The translations under genes were made by a program, and so were the position numbers. The notes beneath the pieces were generated by a model. The model had not been told where the DNA came from and ran no database searches. It saw only the letters and a program-made list of their open reading frames with translations. Shown in pieces: positions 27,703 to 37,290 of a DNA stretch of 45,144 nucleotides; the stretch's first letter is position 1; every line of letters starts with the position of its first letter. This stretch comes from Pseudomonadota bacterium (lineage in GTDB: Bacteria > Pseudomonadota > Alphaproteobacteria > Rhizobiales > Beijerinckiaceae): assembly GCA_021780435.1 (NCBI GenBank), contig JAJXYV010000098.1:1-45144 (forward strand). The letters run 5' to 3'.

Positions 27703-28617
27703 ATGCGCCCGATTTTCCTTGCCTCGCTTTTATTTCTGTCCTTGTTCGCAGCTCCCGCTCGCGCCCAGATGCAATTGCCGGGCGCCGTCGGCGCGCCGAC
27801 GCCAGCCGGTCAGAGCGTTGCCCCGCCCGCCGCATCGGCTCCCAAGCGGGACGAGGCGTTCAGCGGGCATTTCACCGCCGCCAGGCCGCCGGGCGCCGAT
27901 AATGTCGTCGACAAGCCGCTCAGCCTGCTCGGCTTGCGCGGCGCGCTGCAGATCGGGAAAGCTGGAGACGATCTTGTCGTGACCCGCTTTGTCGCGATCG
28001 GCGACAAGATTTCGCATCCGAATCAATCCTGCGAGGTCTCGATGGGCGCCGATGGGCCGATCAGGCTCAAGCTCCTGGGAACGCCGGACGGGGTGCGGCG
28101 CTTCGAGCTGGACTCCTCCGCCTGCCCGCTGCAGTTCGACGTGCTCAATGGCGCGGTTCGGGCCCGGAGTCCTGGCGGTCCCTGCGCATTTGCCGAAGCG
28201 GATTGCCGGATCGACGCCGCCGGGCTGTGGGGACCGTCTGGCGGGGGCTTTTCGGACACCCAGATCAAGTCGATCGAGAAGGAGCGCGGGGCGATGGAAA
28301 ACGCCGTGCGCAGCCATTTCCGCATCTTGCTGAGCAAATACAGGAAGGACAAGCCCGCGGCCGAAGCGGCGATCAAGGAACAGGCGGCTTTTTCGGCGGA
28401 GCGCGCTCAGGCTTGCCGCGACTATGATCACGAAGAGGCGGTCGGCTTCTGCGCCCTTCGCCTGACGGAGGCGCGGGATTATCGCCTCCAGGCGCGTCTG
28501 GCGGGCGAGGGCGTTGCGGCTGGAAAGGAAAAGCCGAAGAAGCCCGCCAGGCCCCGACCCAAGCCGGCGTCCGCCGCGCAAGCCCCGGCTCCTGCGCCCA
28601 CTCCGGCGGCGCAGTGA
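27703..28617 (+). CDS. Exported protein of unknown function
   Basis: A 304-residue protein I do not recognise. It begins with a clear Sec signal peptide (MRPIFLASLLFLSLFAAPARA, residues 1-21, cleavage before QMQLPG), then a Pro/Ala-rich linker and a globular region with six Cys (in NQSCEV, SSACPLQ, GGPCAFAEADC, AQACRDYDHEE and GFCALRL), enough for three disulfides. A helical, charged segment follows (DTQIKSIEKERGAMENAVRS) and the C-terminus is a Lys/Pro/Ala-rich tail. The ATG at 27703 is chosen for the signal peptide; the frame is open to 27601. It is likely periplasmic. No neighbour explains its role. Confidence 0.7.
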   Translation: MRPIFLASLLFLSLFAAPARAQMQLPGAVGAPTPAGQSVAPPAASAPKRDEAFSGHFTAARPPGADNVVDKPLSLLGLRGALQIGKAGDDLVVTRFVAIGDKISHPNQSCEVSMGADGPIRLKLLGTPDGVRRFELDSSACPLQFDVLNGAVRARSPGGPCAFAEADCRIDAAGLWGPSGGGFSDTQIKSIEKERGAMENAVRSHFRILLSKYRKDKPAAEAAIKEQAAFSAERAQACRDYDHEEAVGFCALRLTEARDYRLQARLAGEGVAAGKEKPKKPARPRPKPASAAQAPAPAPTPAAQ

Positions 28618-28670
28618 GGCAGAGCGCATCTGGAGCGCTGTGAGGAGGCGGCTAAAAAGGAGAGAGCGCG

Positions 28671-29246
28671 ATGGCCTTTCTGATCCCGGGACTCCTTCTG
28701 TTCTTCGCCGCGCATCTTGTTCCGACATTGCCGGGTCTTCGCGGTTCCCTGATCGCGCGCCTTGGAGAAGCCCCTTACAAGCTGGCCTTCTCCCTCTGCG
28801 CCGCCGCCGGCCTCGTCATGATTGTCTTCGGCGTCTCGATCTTTCGCGGATCGGCCGCAGACATTCAGATCTGGACGCCGCCGCTTTGGAGCCGGCATCT
28901 CGTCTTTGCGCTCATGGCGCCGGCATTCGTGTTGCTGGCGGCCGCTTACATCCCTTCCCGCCTCCGCGATTGGGCCGGCCACCCCATGCTTCTGGCGATC
29001 ATTCTCTGGGCGACCGCGCATCTCCTGGCGAATGGCGATCGGCTTGCGCTGCTGCTGTTCGGCTCTTTCCTGCTTTTCGCGCTTTTTGATCGGTGGTCCG
29101 TGGCCCGCCGGGCGCCTGCGCGACGACCGGCGGCGACAGGATGGACCGGCGACGCCGCCGCCCTTGTCGTCGGTCTGGCCTGTTGGGCCGCCGTGCTGTT
29201 TTGGCTGCATGCGTCGGCAGGCGCGCCGCTCCTCGCCGCGAGGTGA
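28671..29246 (+). CDS. NnrU-family integral membrane protein
   Basis: A 191-residue protein with about six predicted membrane helices. The N-terminal LLLFFAAHLVPTLPGLRGSLIARLGEAPYKL, the central WTPPLWSRHLVFALMAPAFVLL and SRLRDWAGHPMLLAIILWATAHLLANGD are the conserved blocks of the NnrU family; the repeated His residues may bind haem or metal. NnrU was first noted beside nitrite/nitric oxide respiration genes, and homologues in plants (Z-ISO) isomerise zeta-carotene, so a redox or isoprenoid role is possible. AGGAG precedes the ATG. It ends three bases from the convergent ABC transporter gene. Confidence 0.85.
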   Translation: MAFLIPGLLLFFAAHLVPTLPGLRGSLIARLGEAPYKLAFSLCAAAGLVMIVFGVSIFRGSAADIQIWTPPLWSRHLVFALMAPAFVLLAAAYIPSRLRDWAGHPMLLAIILWATAHLLANGDRLALLLFGSFLLFALFDRWSVARRAPARRPAATGWTGDAAALVVGLACWAAVLFWLHASAGAPLLAAR

Positions 29247-29249
29247 GAC

Positions 29250-31334
29250 TCAGGTCGCCGGCGCCAGGATGAGGCTTCCATCCTGAATCCTGGCTTGCGC
29301 GTCATGGAAGGCGGCGAGCGTCGAGCGATGCCCGATCGAGACGACCGTGGTGTGCGGCAAGCGCTCCGCCAGCATCCGGTAGATGGCGGCTTCCGTGTCT
29401 TCGTCGAGCGCGGTGGTGGCTTCATCGAGCAGCAGCCATTGCGGCCGCGCCAGAAGAGCGCGGGCGATCGCCACCCGTTGCTGCTCGCCGCCGGAGAGCC
29501 GCTGCGACCAGATATCCGCGATATCCAGTTTGTCGGCGAGATTCGGCAGCCGCGCGTCGACAAGGGCCGCGGCGATCTCCTTGTCGTCGTGAACGCCGGA
29601 TGCGCCGGGATAGGTTATGGCGTCGCGCAAGGGGCCGATGGGAAGATAGGGCCTTTGCGGCAGGAGCAGCATCGCGCCGGCGGCCGGAAGCGAGGCTGTT
29701 CCGGAGCCGAAGGGCCAGACGCCGGTCACGGCGCGAAACAAGGTCGACTTGCCGGAGCCGGACGGCCCGGTGACCAGCAGGTTCCGCCCCGGCGTCAAGG
29801 CGAAATTGACGTCTTTAAGCAGCGTGGCGCCATTGGGCAGCGCCACGGTCGCGTCACGCAGCGCGGGCGCCGGCGCGTCGGACAGGATCGTGAACCCCCG
29901 CGCGGTTTGTGCAGCCTCGATCGTGGCGTCGAAGGACGTCAAACGGTCGAGCACGGCGCGGAAGCCGGCGAGGGACGTGTAATAGGAAATGAAAAAGGTC
30001 AGGGCGCCTTCGACCTGTCCGAAAGCCTGTGCGGTCTGGGTCATGACGCCGAGTTCGATTTTCTTGGCGAAATAGAAGGGCGCCGCGAAAACATAGGGAA
30101 TGATCGGGCTGATCTGGCCATAGAAGCCGGTGAAGGCGGTCAGCTTTTTCCGCTGGTTGATCATGTCGATGTAATTGGCGATCAGCGCGGTGAATTTCGC
30201 TCGCAAGGAGGCCGTTTCGGCCTTCTCGCCATTCAGCAACGCCACCTGTTCGCTATATTCGCGCAGTCGCGCCAGGCCAAAGCGAAAGTCCGCCTCGACC
30301 TTTTGCCGCGTGAACATGATCCGCACCAGCGGCCGTCCGATGAAATGGGTGATCAGCGTCCCAAGCGCCGCATAGATCAACGCCACCCAGAACAGCAGGC
30401 CCGGAAGGGCGAAATTGGTGCCCGGGAAGGTGAAATTGGCCGAAAGGGTCCATAACAGGAGGGAAAAGGAGACCAGCGACGACAGGGTCGAGATCAGCAT
30501 GATCGAATAATTATAGACGCCATAGCCGAAGGCCCCGCCCTCTCCGCCGCCGTCGATGAAGCGGGCCACGTCCTCGGCGATACGCTGGTCGGGGTTATCC
30601 GTCGGCCCGCTGCCGAGCGACATGCGATAATGGGCGTGATGGCTGAGCCAGTGGGAAATATAGAACTGCGTCAGCCAGCGCCGCCAGCGGATGACCAGAT
30701 AGGAGCTGACCACGAATTCGACGACCAGGCTGGCGACGTAGATGAAGGCCCAGGGCGTGAAGACCCAGAGCAGCATGCGCCAGAACTCCGGGCCGTCGTG
30801 ATTCTGGATCGCATTGAAGAAGTCGCGGTTGAAGAAATTCAGCCGCACGTTGATCGCCACCTGCGCCTGGTTCAGCACGACAAGAAAGACGACCATGCCG
30901 GTGGCGAGCTTGCGCTCCAGCGTTCGGAATCGGAAACGCCCCAGCCCAGTGCTGGTTACATCCTCGGCGAGGAAGAAGCGGTCCGCTATCCGGGTGAGGG
31001 CGCGGACTACCGGAATATGGGAGACGACGAAGACGATGATGGCGAACATGGCCACCGTGAGCGCCAGGGTCGGCGGGATTCGCGCCTCGGCCAGGGCCTT
31101 GGGCCAAAGCCCGAAACGCGCGGCGAAGTCGGCGAGGCCGAAGACGATGGTTTCGACCGTGAACAGGGCGAGGAAGATCTTCAGGAAAGGCGAGAGCGGC
31201 GCGCTGCGCCAGCAACAATAGGCGACGATCAGGCTTGCAGCGGTCAGGAGGTCGAGGGTTGGATTGGAGAGCTCGAAGCCGATGACGCCGGAAAGGACGC
31301 CGAATAGCGCAACGGCGAGGCCAAGAAGTCTCAT
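29250..31334 (-). CDS. ABC transporter, fused membrane and ATPase domains (BacA/YddA-like, ABC_membrane_2)
   Basis: A 694-residue half-transporter. The membrane part includes LNFFNRDFFNAIQNHDGPEFW and WRRWLTQFYISHWLSHHAHYRM, which are signatures of the SbmA/BacA-YddA-Rv1819c group (uptake or export of peptides, cobalamin or long-chain acyl compounds). The ATPase has Walker A TGPSGSGKSTLF (about residue 522), signature LSGGEQQRVAIARALL (about 609), Walker B WLLLDEATTALDE (about 631) and a switch His in SIGHRS. An N-terminal stretch of about 110 residues with two or three extra helices precedes the usual core. It lies on the same strand as ribF, 91 bases after it, but the link is weak. Confidence 0.88.
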   Translation of the reverse strand: MRLLGLAVALFGVLSGVIGFELSNPTLDLLTAASLIVAYCCWRSAPLSPFLKIFLALFTVETIVFGLADFAARFGLWPKALAEARIPPTLALTVAMFAIIVFVVSHIPVVRALTRIADRFFLAEDVTSTGLGRFRFRTLERKLATGMVVFLVVLNQAQVAINVRLNFFNRDFFNAIQNHDGPEFWRMLLWVFTPWAFIYVASLVVEFVVSSYLVIRWRRWLTQFYISHWLSHHAHYRMSLGSGPTDNPDQRIAEDVARFIDGGGEGGAFGYGVYNYSIMLISTLSSLVSFSLLLWTLSANFTFPGTNFALPGLLFWVALIYAALGTLITHFIGRPLVRIMFTRQKVEADFRFGLARLREYSEQVALLNGEKAETASLRAKFTALIANYIDMINQRKKLTAFTGFYGQISPIIPYVFAAPFYFAKKIELGVMTQTAQAFGQVEGALTFFISYYTSLAGFRAVLDRLTSFDATIEAAQTARGFTILSDAPAPALRDATVALPNGATLLKDVNFALTPGRNLLVTGPSGSGKSTLFRAVTGVWPFGSGTASLPAAGAMLLLPQRPYLPIGPLRDAITYPGASGVHDDKEIAAALVDARLPNLADKLDIADIWSQRLSGGEQQRVAIARALLARPQWLLLDEATTALDEDTEAAIYRMLAERLPHTTVVSIGHRSTLAAFHDAQARIQDGSLILAPAT

Positions 31335-31425
31335 GATCTACCTCTTTTGACGGATCAGGCCGGCGAATCGGCGCCGACCCGGATTAAAGCGACTATAACG
31401 CGGTCCGGACGACTTGCTGCAAGGG

Positions 31426-32379
31426 TCAGGCGCCCAGGATGCGGCGGGCGTCGGCTTCATCTTTGCGGATCTGTTCGATCAAGGCCTCCAGGGAATCGAA
31501 TTTCTGCTCCTCGCGCAGGAAATCGACGAAGAAGACCTCGATATCGCGACCATAGAGGTCGCCGGAGAAGCCGAAAATATAGACCTCCAGCAGCGGCGGG
31601 CCGTTGTCCACGGTCGGGCGCCGGCCAAAACTTGCCACGCCCTTCAGCCGGCGGCCGTCGAGCGCGACCTCGACCGCATAGATCGCATGCCGCAGCTGGC
31701 ACGACGGATCGACCGCGAGATTGGCGGTCGGATAACCGAGCTGGCGGCCGAGCTTCGCGCCATGGATCACCAGCCCTGTCAGCGACCAGGCGTGGCCGAG
31801 CAACCCCGCGGCGGCGCGGACGTCGCCGCGTTGCAATGCCTCGCGGATCGCGGTCGAGGAAACGGCGTCGAGCGATCCGTCCTCGTCGGCGACCACCTTG
31901 TCCACGATTTCGACCTGGAGGCCGAATTTCGGCCCCGCCTCGCGCAGAAAGGCGGGCGTGCCGGAGCGCCGCGCGCCGAAATGGAAATCATAGCCGACGA
32001 CGACGGCGCCGGCGCCGATCCGGCGCAAGAGAATCTCGCGCAGGAAGGCTTCGGCGTCGAGGCTCGCAAGGGCTTCGTCGAAGGTGAGGACCAACATGCC
32101 GTCAAGGCCAAGTTCGGCCATGCGATGCGCCTTGGCCTCAAGGCTGGTCAGGCGGAAGATTCGGCGGTCGCGCCCGAAAAAATCGGCAGGGTGCGGGTCG
32201 AAGGTGAGAACCGCACAGGGCCGCCGCAAGCGCCGCGCCAGGGCCTGCGCCCGGGCGATCACCGCGCGATGGCCGCGGTGGACGCCGTCGAAATTGCCGA
32301 TGGCGACGACAGCGCCCTCAAGGCCTGGCGGCGGCTCGTGGGGATCGATGCTGAGCAGGAATCTCGGATTGGACGGCAT
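31426..32379 (-). CDS. ribF: Bifunctional riboflavin kinase/FAD synthetase
   Basis: A 317-residue enzyme that phosphorylates riboflavin to FMN and adenylylates FMN to FAD. The N-terminal nucleotidyltransferase domain has AIGNFDGVHRGHRAVI with the HxGH-like motif, then LTFDPHPADFF and VVGYDFHFGARRSG and SSTAIREAL; the C-terminal kinase domain has GRQLGYPTANLAVD (PTAN motif) and GVASFGRRPTVDN and LEVYIFGFSGDLYG. Length is normal. It is the third gene of a minus-strand run after bdhA and the patatin gene, separated by 107 bases. The product FAD is needed by GlcD, GlcE and Gcl, among many others. Confidence 0.96.
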   Translation of the reverse strand: MPSNPRFLLSIDPHEPPPGLEGAVVAIGNFDGVHRGHRAVIARAQALARRLRRPCAVLTFDPHPADFFGRDRRIFRLTSLEAKAHRMAELGLDGMLVLTFDEALASLDAEAFLREILLRRIGAGAVVVGYDFHFGARRSGTPAFLREAGPKFGLQVEIVDKVVADEDGSLDAVSSTAIREALQRGDVRAAAGLLGHAWSLTGLVIHGAKLGRQLGYPTANLAVDPSCQLRHAIYAVEVALDGRRLKGVASFGRRPTVDNGPPLLEVYIFGFSGDLYGRDIEVFFVDFLREEQKFDSLEALIEQIRKDEADARRILGA

Positions 32380-32486
32380 GTTTGGCTCGGCGGCGGAAAG
32401 CCCTCGATGCGACGCGAAGGGAATCGGGAATTGTTAAGGCCGTTCGGACGTCCGGCGTCAAGGCTGCGGCGAACGGCTGTGGCCTG

Positions 32487-33533
32487 TCAGCAGGCTGCCG
32501 AGTCCGAACTCAGGGCGTGCTGGAGGTCGAGGGTCGCCTTTTCGCCGAGGCTGTCGAAATGGGCGTCGAGGAATTTCCGCGCCGCCTTGCGGCCGATCTC
32601 CCGCAACTGCTCGAAGAAGCCGTAATCGGCGTTCATCTTGCTTGCCGCCCCGAATTTGCCGAGCTCGTCCTCGGCCTGGATCACGTGCAGGCGGACAGCC
32701 TTGTAATGCGTGCCTTCCAGACGTCCGGCCCTGATCAGCCGCGTGACGAAGTCGATGGCGCGAAACTCTTGCAACAACGGCGCGTTGAAGGTGATTTCGT
32801 CGATTCGTCCCATGATGTCATGGGCGGTCGTGGGGACGCCCTTGCGGACGATCGGATTGATCTGGACGAGGACGATGTCGGCGGTTTCGGTTTCGGTGAA
32901 CAGCGGGAACAGCGCCGGATTCCCCATATAGCCGCCATCCCAATAAGGGACGCCGTCGATGACGACCGCCGGAAACAGAGTCGGCAGGCAGGCTGAGGCC
33001 ATCACCATGTCGAGGGTCAGTTCAGGGCGTCGGAACACCCGCACCTTGCCGGTTTCGACATTGGTCGCGGCGATGAAGAGCTTGAGCGAATCGGTTGCGC
33101 GCAAGGCCGCGAAATCGACGAGGCCGGAGAGCGCGTTCCGCAGGGGATTGACGCCCAGTGGATTGGTTTCGCCCGGAGCGAAGAGATTCGCGCCTTGCTG
33201 AAAAAGGGCGGCGGCCGGCGTCGCGCTCCAGAAGTCGATGACGCTTTCGACGAGATTCCGCTGGAGCGCCGGAAGGACGCCGTCAATGCTGGCGGCCTTC
33301 CAGAATTGCGCGAGCTGGTTGCGGGCGCCCTGGCGCCCGCCCCTGCGCATGCCTTCGGCGAAATTGACCGCGTTCATCGCGCCGGCGCTGGTTCCGCTGA
33401 CGCCGTCGAAGTCCAGCCGGCCGTCCTCGAGCAGGAAGTCGAGGACGCCCCAGGTGAAGGCCCCGTGGGCGCCGCCGCCCTGAAGGGCGAGATTGACCTT
33501 TTTCAGCGGCTTCGGGGCGTGGGTGTGGGCCAT
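32487..33533 (-). CDS. Patatin-like phospholipase
   Basis: A 348-residue acyl hydrolase with a Ser-Asp dyad. The oxyanion loop is LALQGGGAHGAFTWG (about residues 15-29), the nucleophile lies in GTSAGAMNAV (Ser49) and the catalytic Asp in YWDGGYMGNPALFP. Such bacterial patatins cleave acyl esters of phospholipids or other lipids; homologues beside bdhA in Hyphomicrobiales have been proposed to act in polyhydroxybutyrate turnover. No signal peptide is seen, so it is likely cytoplasmic. The ATG at 33533 is 19 bases after the bdhA stop with GGAG nearby, indicating an operon with bdhA. Confidence 0.9.
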   Translation of the reverse strand: MAHTHAPKPLKKVNLALQGGGAHGAFTWGVLDFLLEDGRLDFDGVSGTSAGAMNAVNFAEGMRRGGRQGARNQLAQFWKAASIDGVLPALQRNLVESVIDFWSATPAAALFQQGANLFAPGETNPLGVNPLRNALSGLVDFAALRATDSLKLFIAATNVETGKVRVFRRPELTLDMVMASACLPTLFPAVVIDGVPYWDGGYMGNPALFPLFTETETADIVLVQINPIVRKGVPTTAHDIMGRIDEITFNAPLLQEFRAIDFVTRLIRAGRLEGTHYKAVRLHVIQAEDELGKFGAASKMNADYGFFEQLREIGRKAARKFLDAHFDSLGEKATLDLQHALSSDSAAC

Positions 33534-33552
33534 GGATCTCTCCGCGCCGAAC

Positions 33553-34338
33553 TCAGGCGGCGGTCCAGCCGCCGTCCATCGAAATATTGGCGCCGGTGAT
33601 CTGCGAGGCCGCGTCGGTCGAGAGGAAGACGGCAAGCGCCGCGACCTGATCGACCGTGACGAATTGCTTGGTCGGCTGGGCGGCGAGCAGCACGTCGTTC
33701 ATGACTTGCTCCCGCGTCATGTTGCGGGCCTTCATCGTGTCCGGGATCTGCTTTTCGACCAGCGGCGTCCAGACATAGCCGGGCGAGATGCAATTGACCG
33801 TGACGCCGAAGGTGGCGAGTTCGAGCGCCGCCGTCTTGGTCAGGCCGGCGATGCCGTGCTTGGCCGAAACATAGGCGGATTTGAACGGCGACGCGACCAG
33901 CGAATGGGCCGAAGCGGTGTTGATGATGCGGCCCCATTTGCGGGCCTTCATGCCGGGAATGGCGGCCCGCATGCCATGGAAGGCCGAGGACAGGTTGATC
34001 GCGATGATCTGGTTCCATTTCTCGACCGGGAAGTCTTCGATCGGAGAAACGAACTGGATTCCGGCGTTGTTCACGAGAATATCGACCGAGCCGAAGTCCT
34101 TTTCGGCATGGGCGACCATCGCCGCAATTTCCTCGGGCTTGGACATGTCGGCGCTGTCATAGATCGCCTTGACGCCGAAATCCTTCTCGATCGACCTGCG
34201 CTCCTTTTCAATGGCGTCGGCCTCGCCGAAGCCGTTGATCAGGACGTTGCAGCCTTCCTTGGCAAAGGCGCGGGCGACGGCGAGGCCGATGCCCGAGGTG
34301 GATCCAGTGACGACGGCGGTTTTGGCGGCAAGCGACAT
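33553..34338 (-). CDS. bdhA: 3-hydroxybutyrate dehydrogenase (short-chain dehydrogenase)
   Basis: A 261-residue NAD-dependent SDR that oxidises D-3-hydroxybutyrate to acetoacetate. It has the cofactor loop VTGSTSGIGLAVA, the NNAG motif (VNNAGIQFVSP), the Ser-Tyr-Lys triad spread over NTASAHSLVASPFKSAYVSAK, and PGYVWTPLVEKQIPD, the last being characteristic of 3-hydroxybutyrate dehydrogenases. The C-terminus ITGANISMDGGWTA is usual for the group. The ATG at 34338 is fixed by the family start MSLAAKTAVVTG; the frame extends upstream across ispG but is not coding. It heads a run with the patatin gene and ribF. Confidence 0.94.
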   Translation of the reverse strand: MSLAAKTAVVTGSTSGIGLAVARAFAKEGCNVLINGFGEADAIEKERRSIEKDFGVKAIYDSADMSKPEEIAAMVAHAEKDFGSVDILVNNAGIQFVSPIEDFPVEKWNQIIAINLSSAFHGMRAAIPGMKARKWGRIINTASAHSLVASPFKSAYVSAKHGIAGLTKTAALELATFGVTVNCISPGYVWTPLVEKQIPDTMKARNMTREQVMNDVLLAAQPTKQFVTVDQVAALAVFLSTDAASQITGANISMDGGWTAA

Positions 34339-34408
34339 GTGCGGCTCCCTGGCGCGAAGCTCGGAGAAGGGAAGAAGCGTGGAAACGAGCTTCGCGGCGA
34401 CTATAATG

Positions 34409-34431
34409 TGCAATGCAAGAATTGCAGCTGC
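34409..34431. promoter_or_regulatory. TGC-N3-GCA and GCAGCTGC motifs in the bdhA/ispG interval
   Basis: TGCAATGCA (34409-34417) and the palindrome GCAGCTGC (34424-34431) lie about 75 bases upstream of bdhA. They resemble the TGC-N-GCA half-site pattern described for PhaR, the regulator of PHB metabolism, in alphaproteobacteria. The link is suggestive only. A TATAAT hexamer (34402-34407, plus strand) lies just beside them. Confidence 0.3.
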
Positions 34432-34525
34432 GAAATTCGCCTGACCGATTTTGCGCCACAAAAGTCGCGCCGTGGGAGAAGCTCTGTTATAGAGGGCAAA
34501 ATTTCGCCGACCATGGGCTTGTGAA

Positions 34526-35827
34526 ATGACCGAACACCTGTTTCCGCCGCTGAGCGAGACCGAAATCCCGGCTGAACCCTTGATGCGCCGCCACAGCGTC
34601 GGCGTGCGGGTCGGCTCGGGCAAAGGCGCGGTCGTCGTCGGCGGCGGCGCGCCGGTCGTCGTGCAGAGCATGACCAACACCGACACGGCCGATATCGAAG
34701 GCACGGTCCGGCAGGTCGCGGCGCTCGCCCAGTCGGGCTCGGAACTGGTGCGCATCACCGTTGATCGCGACGAAGCCGCGGCCGCCGTGCCAAAAATCCG
34801 CGAAAAGCTCGACGCCATGAGGATCGATGTCCCGCTCGTCGGCGATTTCCACTATATCGGCCATAAATTGCTGGCCGATCACCCGGCCTGCGCCGAGGCT
34901 CTGGCGAAATACCGCATCAATCCGGGCAATGTCGGCTTCAAGGAAAAGAAGGACAAGCAGTTCGGCGAAATCGTCGAACTGGCGATCAGGCACGACAAGG
35001 CGGTGCGCATCGGCGCCAACTGGGGCTCGCTCGATCAGGAATTGCTCACTTCGCTGATGGACGAGAACCACAAGGCGAAACATCCGGTCGACGCCCGCGC
35101 CGTGACCCGCGAGGCCCTGGTCCGCTCGGCCTTGATCTCGGCGGAGCGCGCCGAGGAGATCGGCCTGAAGCGCGACCGGATCATCCTGTCGGCGAAAGTA
35201 TCCGGGGTTCAGGACCTGATTTCGGTCTATCGCATGGTGGCGCGCCGGTCCGATTACGCCCTCCATCTTGGCCTGACCGAGGCCGGCATGGGCTCCAAGG
35301 GGATTGTCGCCTCTTCGGCGGCGCTGGGCATTCTTTTGCAGGAAGGAATCGGCGACACGATCCGCGTCTCCCTGACCCCGGAGCCGGGCGGCGACCGCAC
35401 GCTGGAGGTCCAGGTCGCGCAGGAAATCCTGCAGACCATGGGCTTCCGCACCTTCGTGCCGCTCGTCGCGGCCTGCCCGGGCTGCGGACGCACCACCAGC
35501 ACCGTGTTCCAGGAACTGGCGCGCGACATCCAGTCGATGATCCGCGATCGCATGCCGGAATGGCGCAAGGTCTATCCGGGGGTGGAGGCGCTCAATGTCG
35601 CGGTCATGGGCTGCATCGTGAACGGGCCGGGCGAATCGAAGCACGCCGATGTCGGCATTTCGCTGCCCGGCACCGGCGAAACGCCCGCGGCGCCGGTCTT
35701 CATAGACGGCCGCAAGGTCAAGACCCTACGTGGCGACGGCATCGCGAGCGAATTCGAGAAGATCGTGGAAGATTACGTCGCCCAGCGTTTCGGCGGCCAG
35801 TCGCAGTCCTCTTCCGCCGCCGAGTGA
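34526..35827 (+). CDS. ispG: 4-hydroxy-3-methylbut-2-en-1-yl diphosphate synthase
   Basis: A 433-residue 4Fe-4S enzyme of the non-mevalonate isoprenoid pathway, turning MEcPP into HMBPP. The N-terminal barrel has [20 protein letters not shown] and [20 protein letters not shown] and [10 protein letters not shown]; the cluster ligands are in [11 protein letters not shown] and [20 protein letters not shown]. Length is normal for the bacterial two-domain form. It is divergent from bdhA over a 187-base gap holding its promoter; ugd follows after 66 bases. Confidence 0.97.
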   Translation: MTEHLFPPLSETEIPAEPLMRRHSVGVRVGSGKGAVVVGGGAPVVVQSMTNTDTADIEGTVRQVAALAQSGSELVRITVDRDEAAAAVPKIREKLDAMRIDVPLVGDFHYIGHKLLADHPACAEALAKYRINPGNVGFKEKKDKQFGEIVELAIRHDKAVRIGANWGSLDQELLTSLMDENHKAKHPVDARAVTREALVRSALISAERAEEIGLKRDRIILSAKVSGVQDLISVYRMVARRSDYALHLGLTEAGMGSKGIVASSAALGILLQEGIGDTIRVSLTPEPGGDRTLEVQVAQEILQTMGFRTFVPLVAACPGCGRTTSTVFQELARDIQSMIRDRMPEWRKVYPGVEALNVAVMGCIVNGPGESKHADVGISLPGTGETPAAPVFIDGRKVKTLRGDGIASEFEKIVEDYVAQRFGGQSQSSSAAE

Positions 35828-35893
35828 TCGCCGGCAGGCCGCGCCGCGAGGCTTTCGTCGCGTTGAGGCTTCCAGTCAGGCGATGGGGTTTCG

Positions 35894-37063
35894 ATGTATA
35901 GAATTGCAGTCGTCGGCGCCGGCTATGTCGGCCTTTCGAACGCGGTGCTGCTTGCCCAGAATCATCAGGTCGTTCTGCTCGACATATCGTCCGACCGTGT
36001 CGCGGCGATCAATGCGCGGCGTTCGACCGTCATCGACGACGACATTGCGGATTATCTCGCCAAAAAGCCGCTGAATCTCCGCGCCACCCTGGATCCCGCC
36101 GACGCCTTCCATGACGCCGATTTCGTCGTCATCGCCACGCCGACGGATTACGATCCCAGAACCAATTATTTCGACACGTCCTCGGTCGAATCCGTCGTCG
36201 AGAATGTAACGGCGATCAACCCGACGGCGGTCATGGTCATCAAATCGACCGTCCCGGTCGGCTTCACCGCCAAGGCCGGCGCGGGGCTGCCGGCAGGGCG
36301 GCTGATCTTCTCGCCGGAATTCCTGCGCGAGGGCAAGGCGCTTCACGACAACCTCCATCCCTCGCGCATCGTCATCGGCGGCGAGGGCGAACGGGCGCGC
36401 CTCTTCGCCGAACTCCTGCAGCAAGGCGCGCTCAGGCAGGAGATTCCGACGCTCTTCACCTCCGCGACGGAGGCCGAGGCGATCAAGCTCTTCGCCAACA
36501 CCTTTCTCGCCATGCGGGTCGCGTTCTTCAACGAGCTCGACACCTATGCGGTCGCCCATGGCCTCGACAGCCGCCAGATCATCGACGGCGTCTGTCTCGA
36601 TCCACGCATCGGCAATCATTACAACAATCCATCCTTCGGCTATGGCGGCTATTGCCTGCCGAAGGACACCAGGCAGCTTCTCGCCAATTACCGCGACGTG
36701 CCGCAGAACCTGATCCGGGCCATTGTCGATTCGAACACGACCCGCAAGGATTTCATCGCCGAACAGATCGTGGAGCGGAATCCCGGGGTGGTCGGCATCT
36801 ACCGGCTGATCATGAAGGCCGGCTCGGACAATTTCCGCGCCTCCTCGGTCCAGGGCGTGATGAAGCGGATCAAGGCCAAGGGCATCAAGGTCATCGTCTA
36901 CGAGCCGACTCTGCATGAGCCGCATTTCTTCCACTCGGAAGTGGTCAGCGATCTCGACGCCTTCAAATCGCGCAGCGACCTCATCCTTGCCAACCGCTTC
37001 GTCCCCGCGCTCAAGGATGTCGCGGGAAAGGTTTTTACACGCGACCTGTTCGGCGGCGACTGA
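35894..37063 (+). CDS. ugd: UDP-glucose 6-dehydrogenase
   Basis: A 389-residue NAD-dependent enzyme oxidising UDP-glucose to UDP-glucuronate for surface polysaccharides. The N-terminal Rossmann motif is [26 protein letters not shown] and [20 protein letters not shown] are the central blocks; the catalytic Cys is in [15 protein letters not shown]. The length and the FLREG pattern match the E. coli-type (388-residue) group rather than the longer RkpK/TuaD group. It follows ispG on the same strand but the relation is probably positional. Its product could feed the polysaccharide locus at the start of the window. Confidence 0.95.
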   Translation: MYRIAVVGAGYVGLSNAVLLAQNHQVVLLDISSDRVAAINARRSTVIDDDIADYLAKKPLNLRATLDPADAFHDADFVVIATPTDYDPRTNYFDTSSVESVVENVTAINPTAVMVIKSTVPVGFTAKAGAGLPAGRLIFSPEFLREGKALHDNLHPSRIVIGGEGERARLFAELLQQGALRQEIPTLFTSATEAEAIKLFANTFLAMRVAFFNELDTYAVAHGLDSRQIIDGVCLDPRIGNHYNNPSFGYGGYCLPKDTRQLLANYRDVPQNLIRAIVDSNTTRKDFIAEQIVERNPGVVGIYRLIMKAGSDNFRASSVQGVMKRIKAKGIKVIVYEPTLHEPHFFHSEVVSDLDAFKSRSDLILANRFVPALKDVAGKVFTRDLFGGD

Positions 37064-37101
37064 CGACCGCGACGATTCAGGGGAGCCGTCGACCGAACGC
37101 G

Positions 37102-37120
37102 CCAGGCGCCGCCGGCCTGG
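37102..37120. terminator. Hairpin between convergent ugd and dnaN
   Basis: CCAGGC (37102-37107) pairs with GCCTGG (37115-37120) around a seven-base GC-rich loop, 38 bases after the ugd stop. No T-run follows. The rest of the 227-base gap (37064-37290) shows nothing I can identify. Confidence 0.3.
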
Positions 37121-37290
37121 ACGCGACGGAATCAGCAGAGCTGAGGGCGCCGACTTCTATCCGGCTCCGCGTTCGTTCCGACCATATCCGGTTCGATGCG
37201 CTAAGGCCTTCGACCAATCGATCTCATCGTGAACACTGCGGACCGGGGCGCGGATGAATTGCGTATTCCCTCGCGGTTTGGCGTCCCCGC

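Noticed and set aside
34339-34818. Apparent 160-residue N-terminal extension of BdhA into ispG
   Set aside because: The SDR fold starts exactly at 34338 and the upstream part is antisense to ispG.
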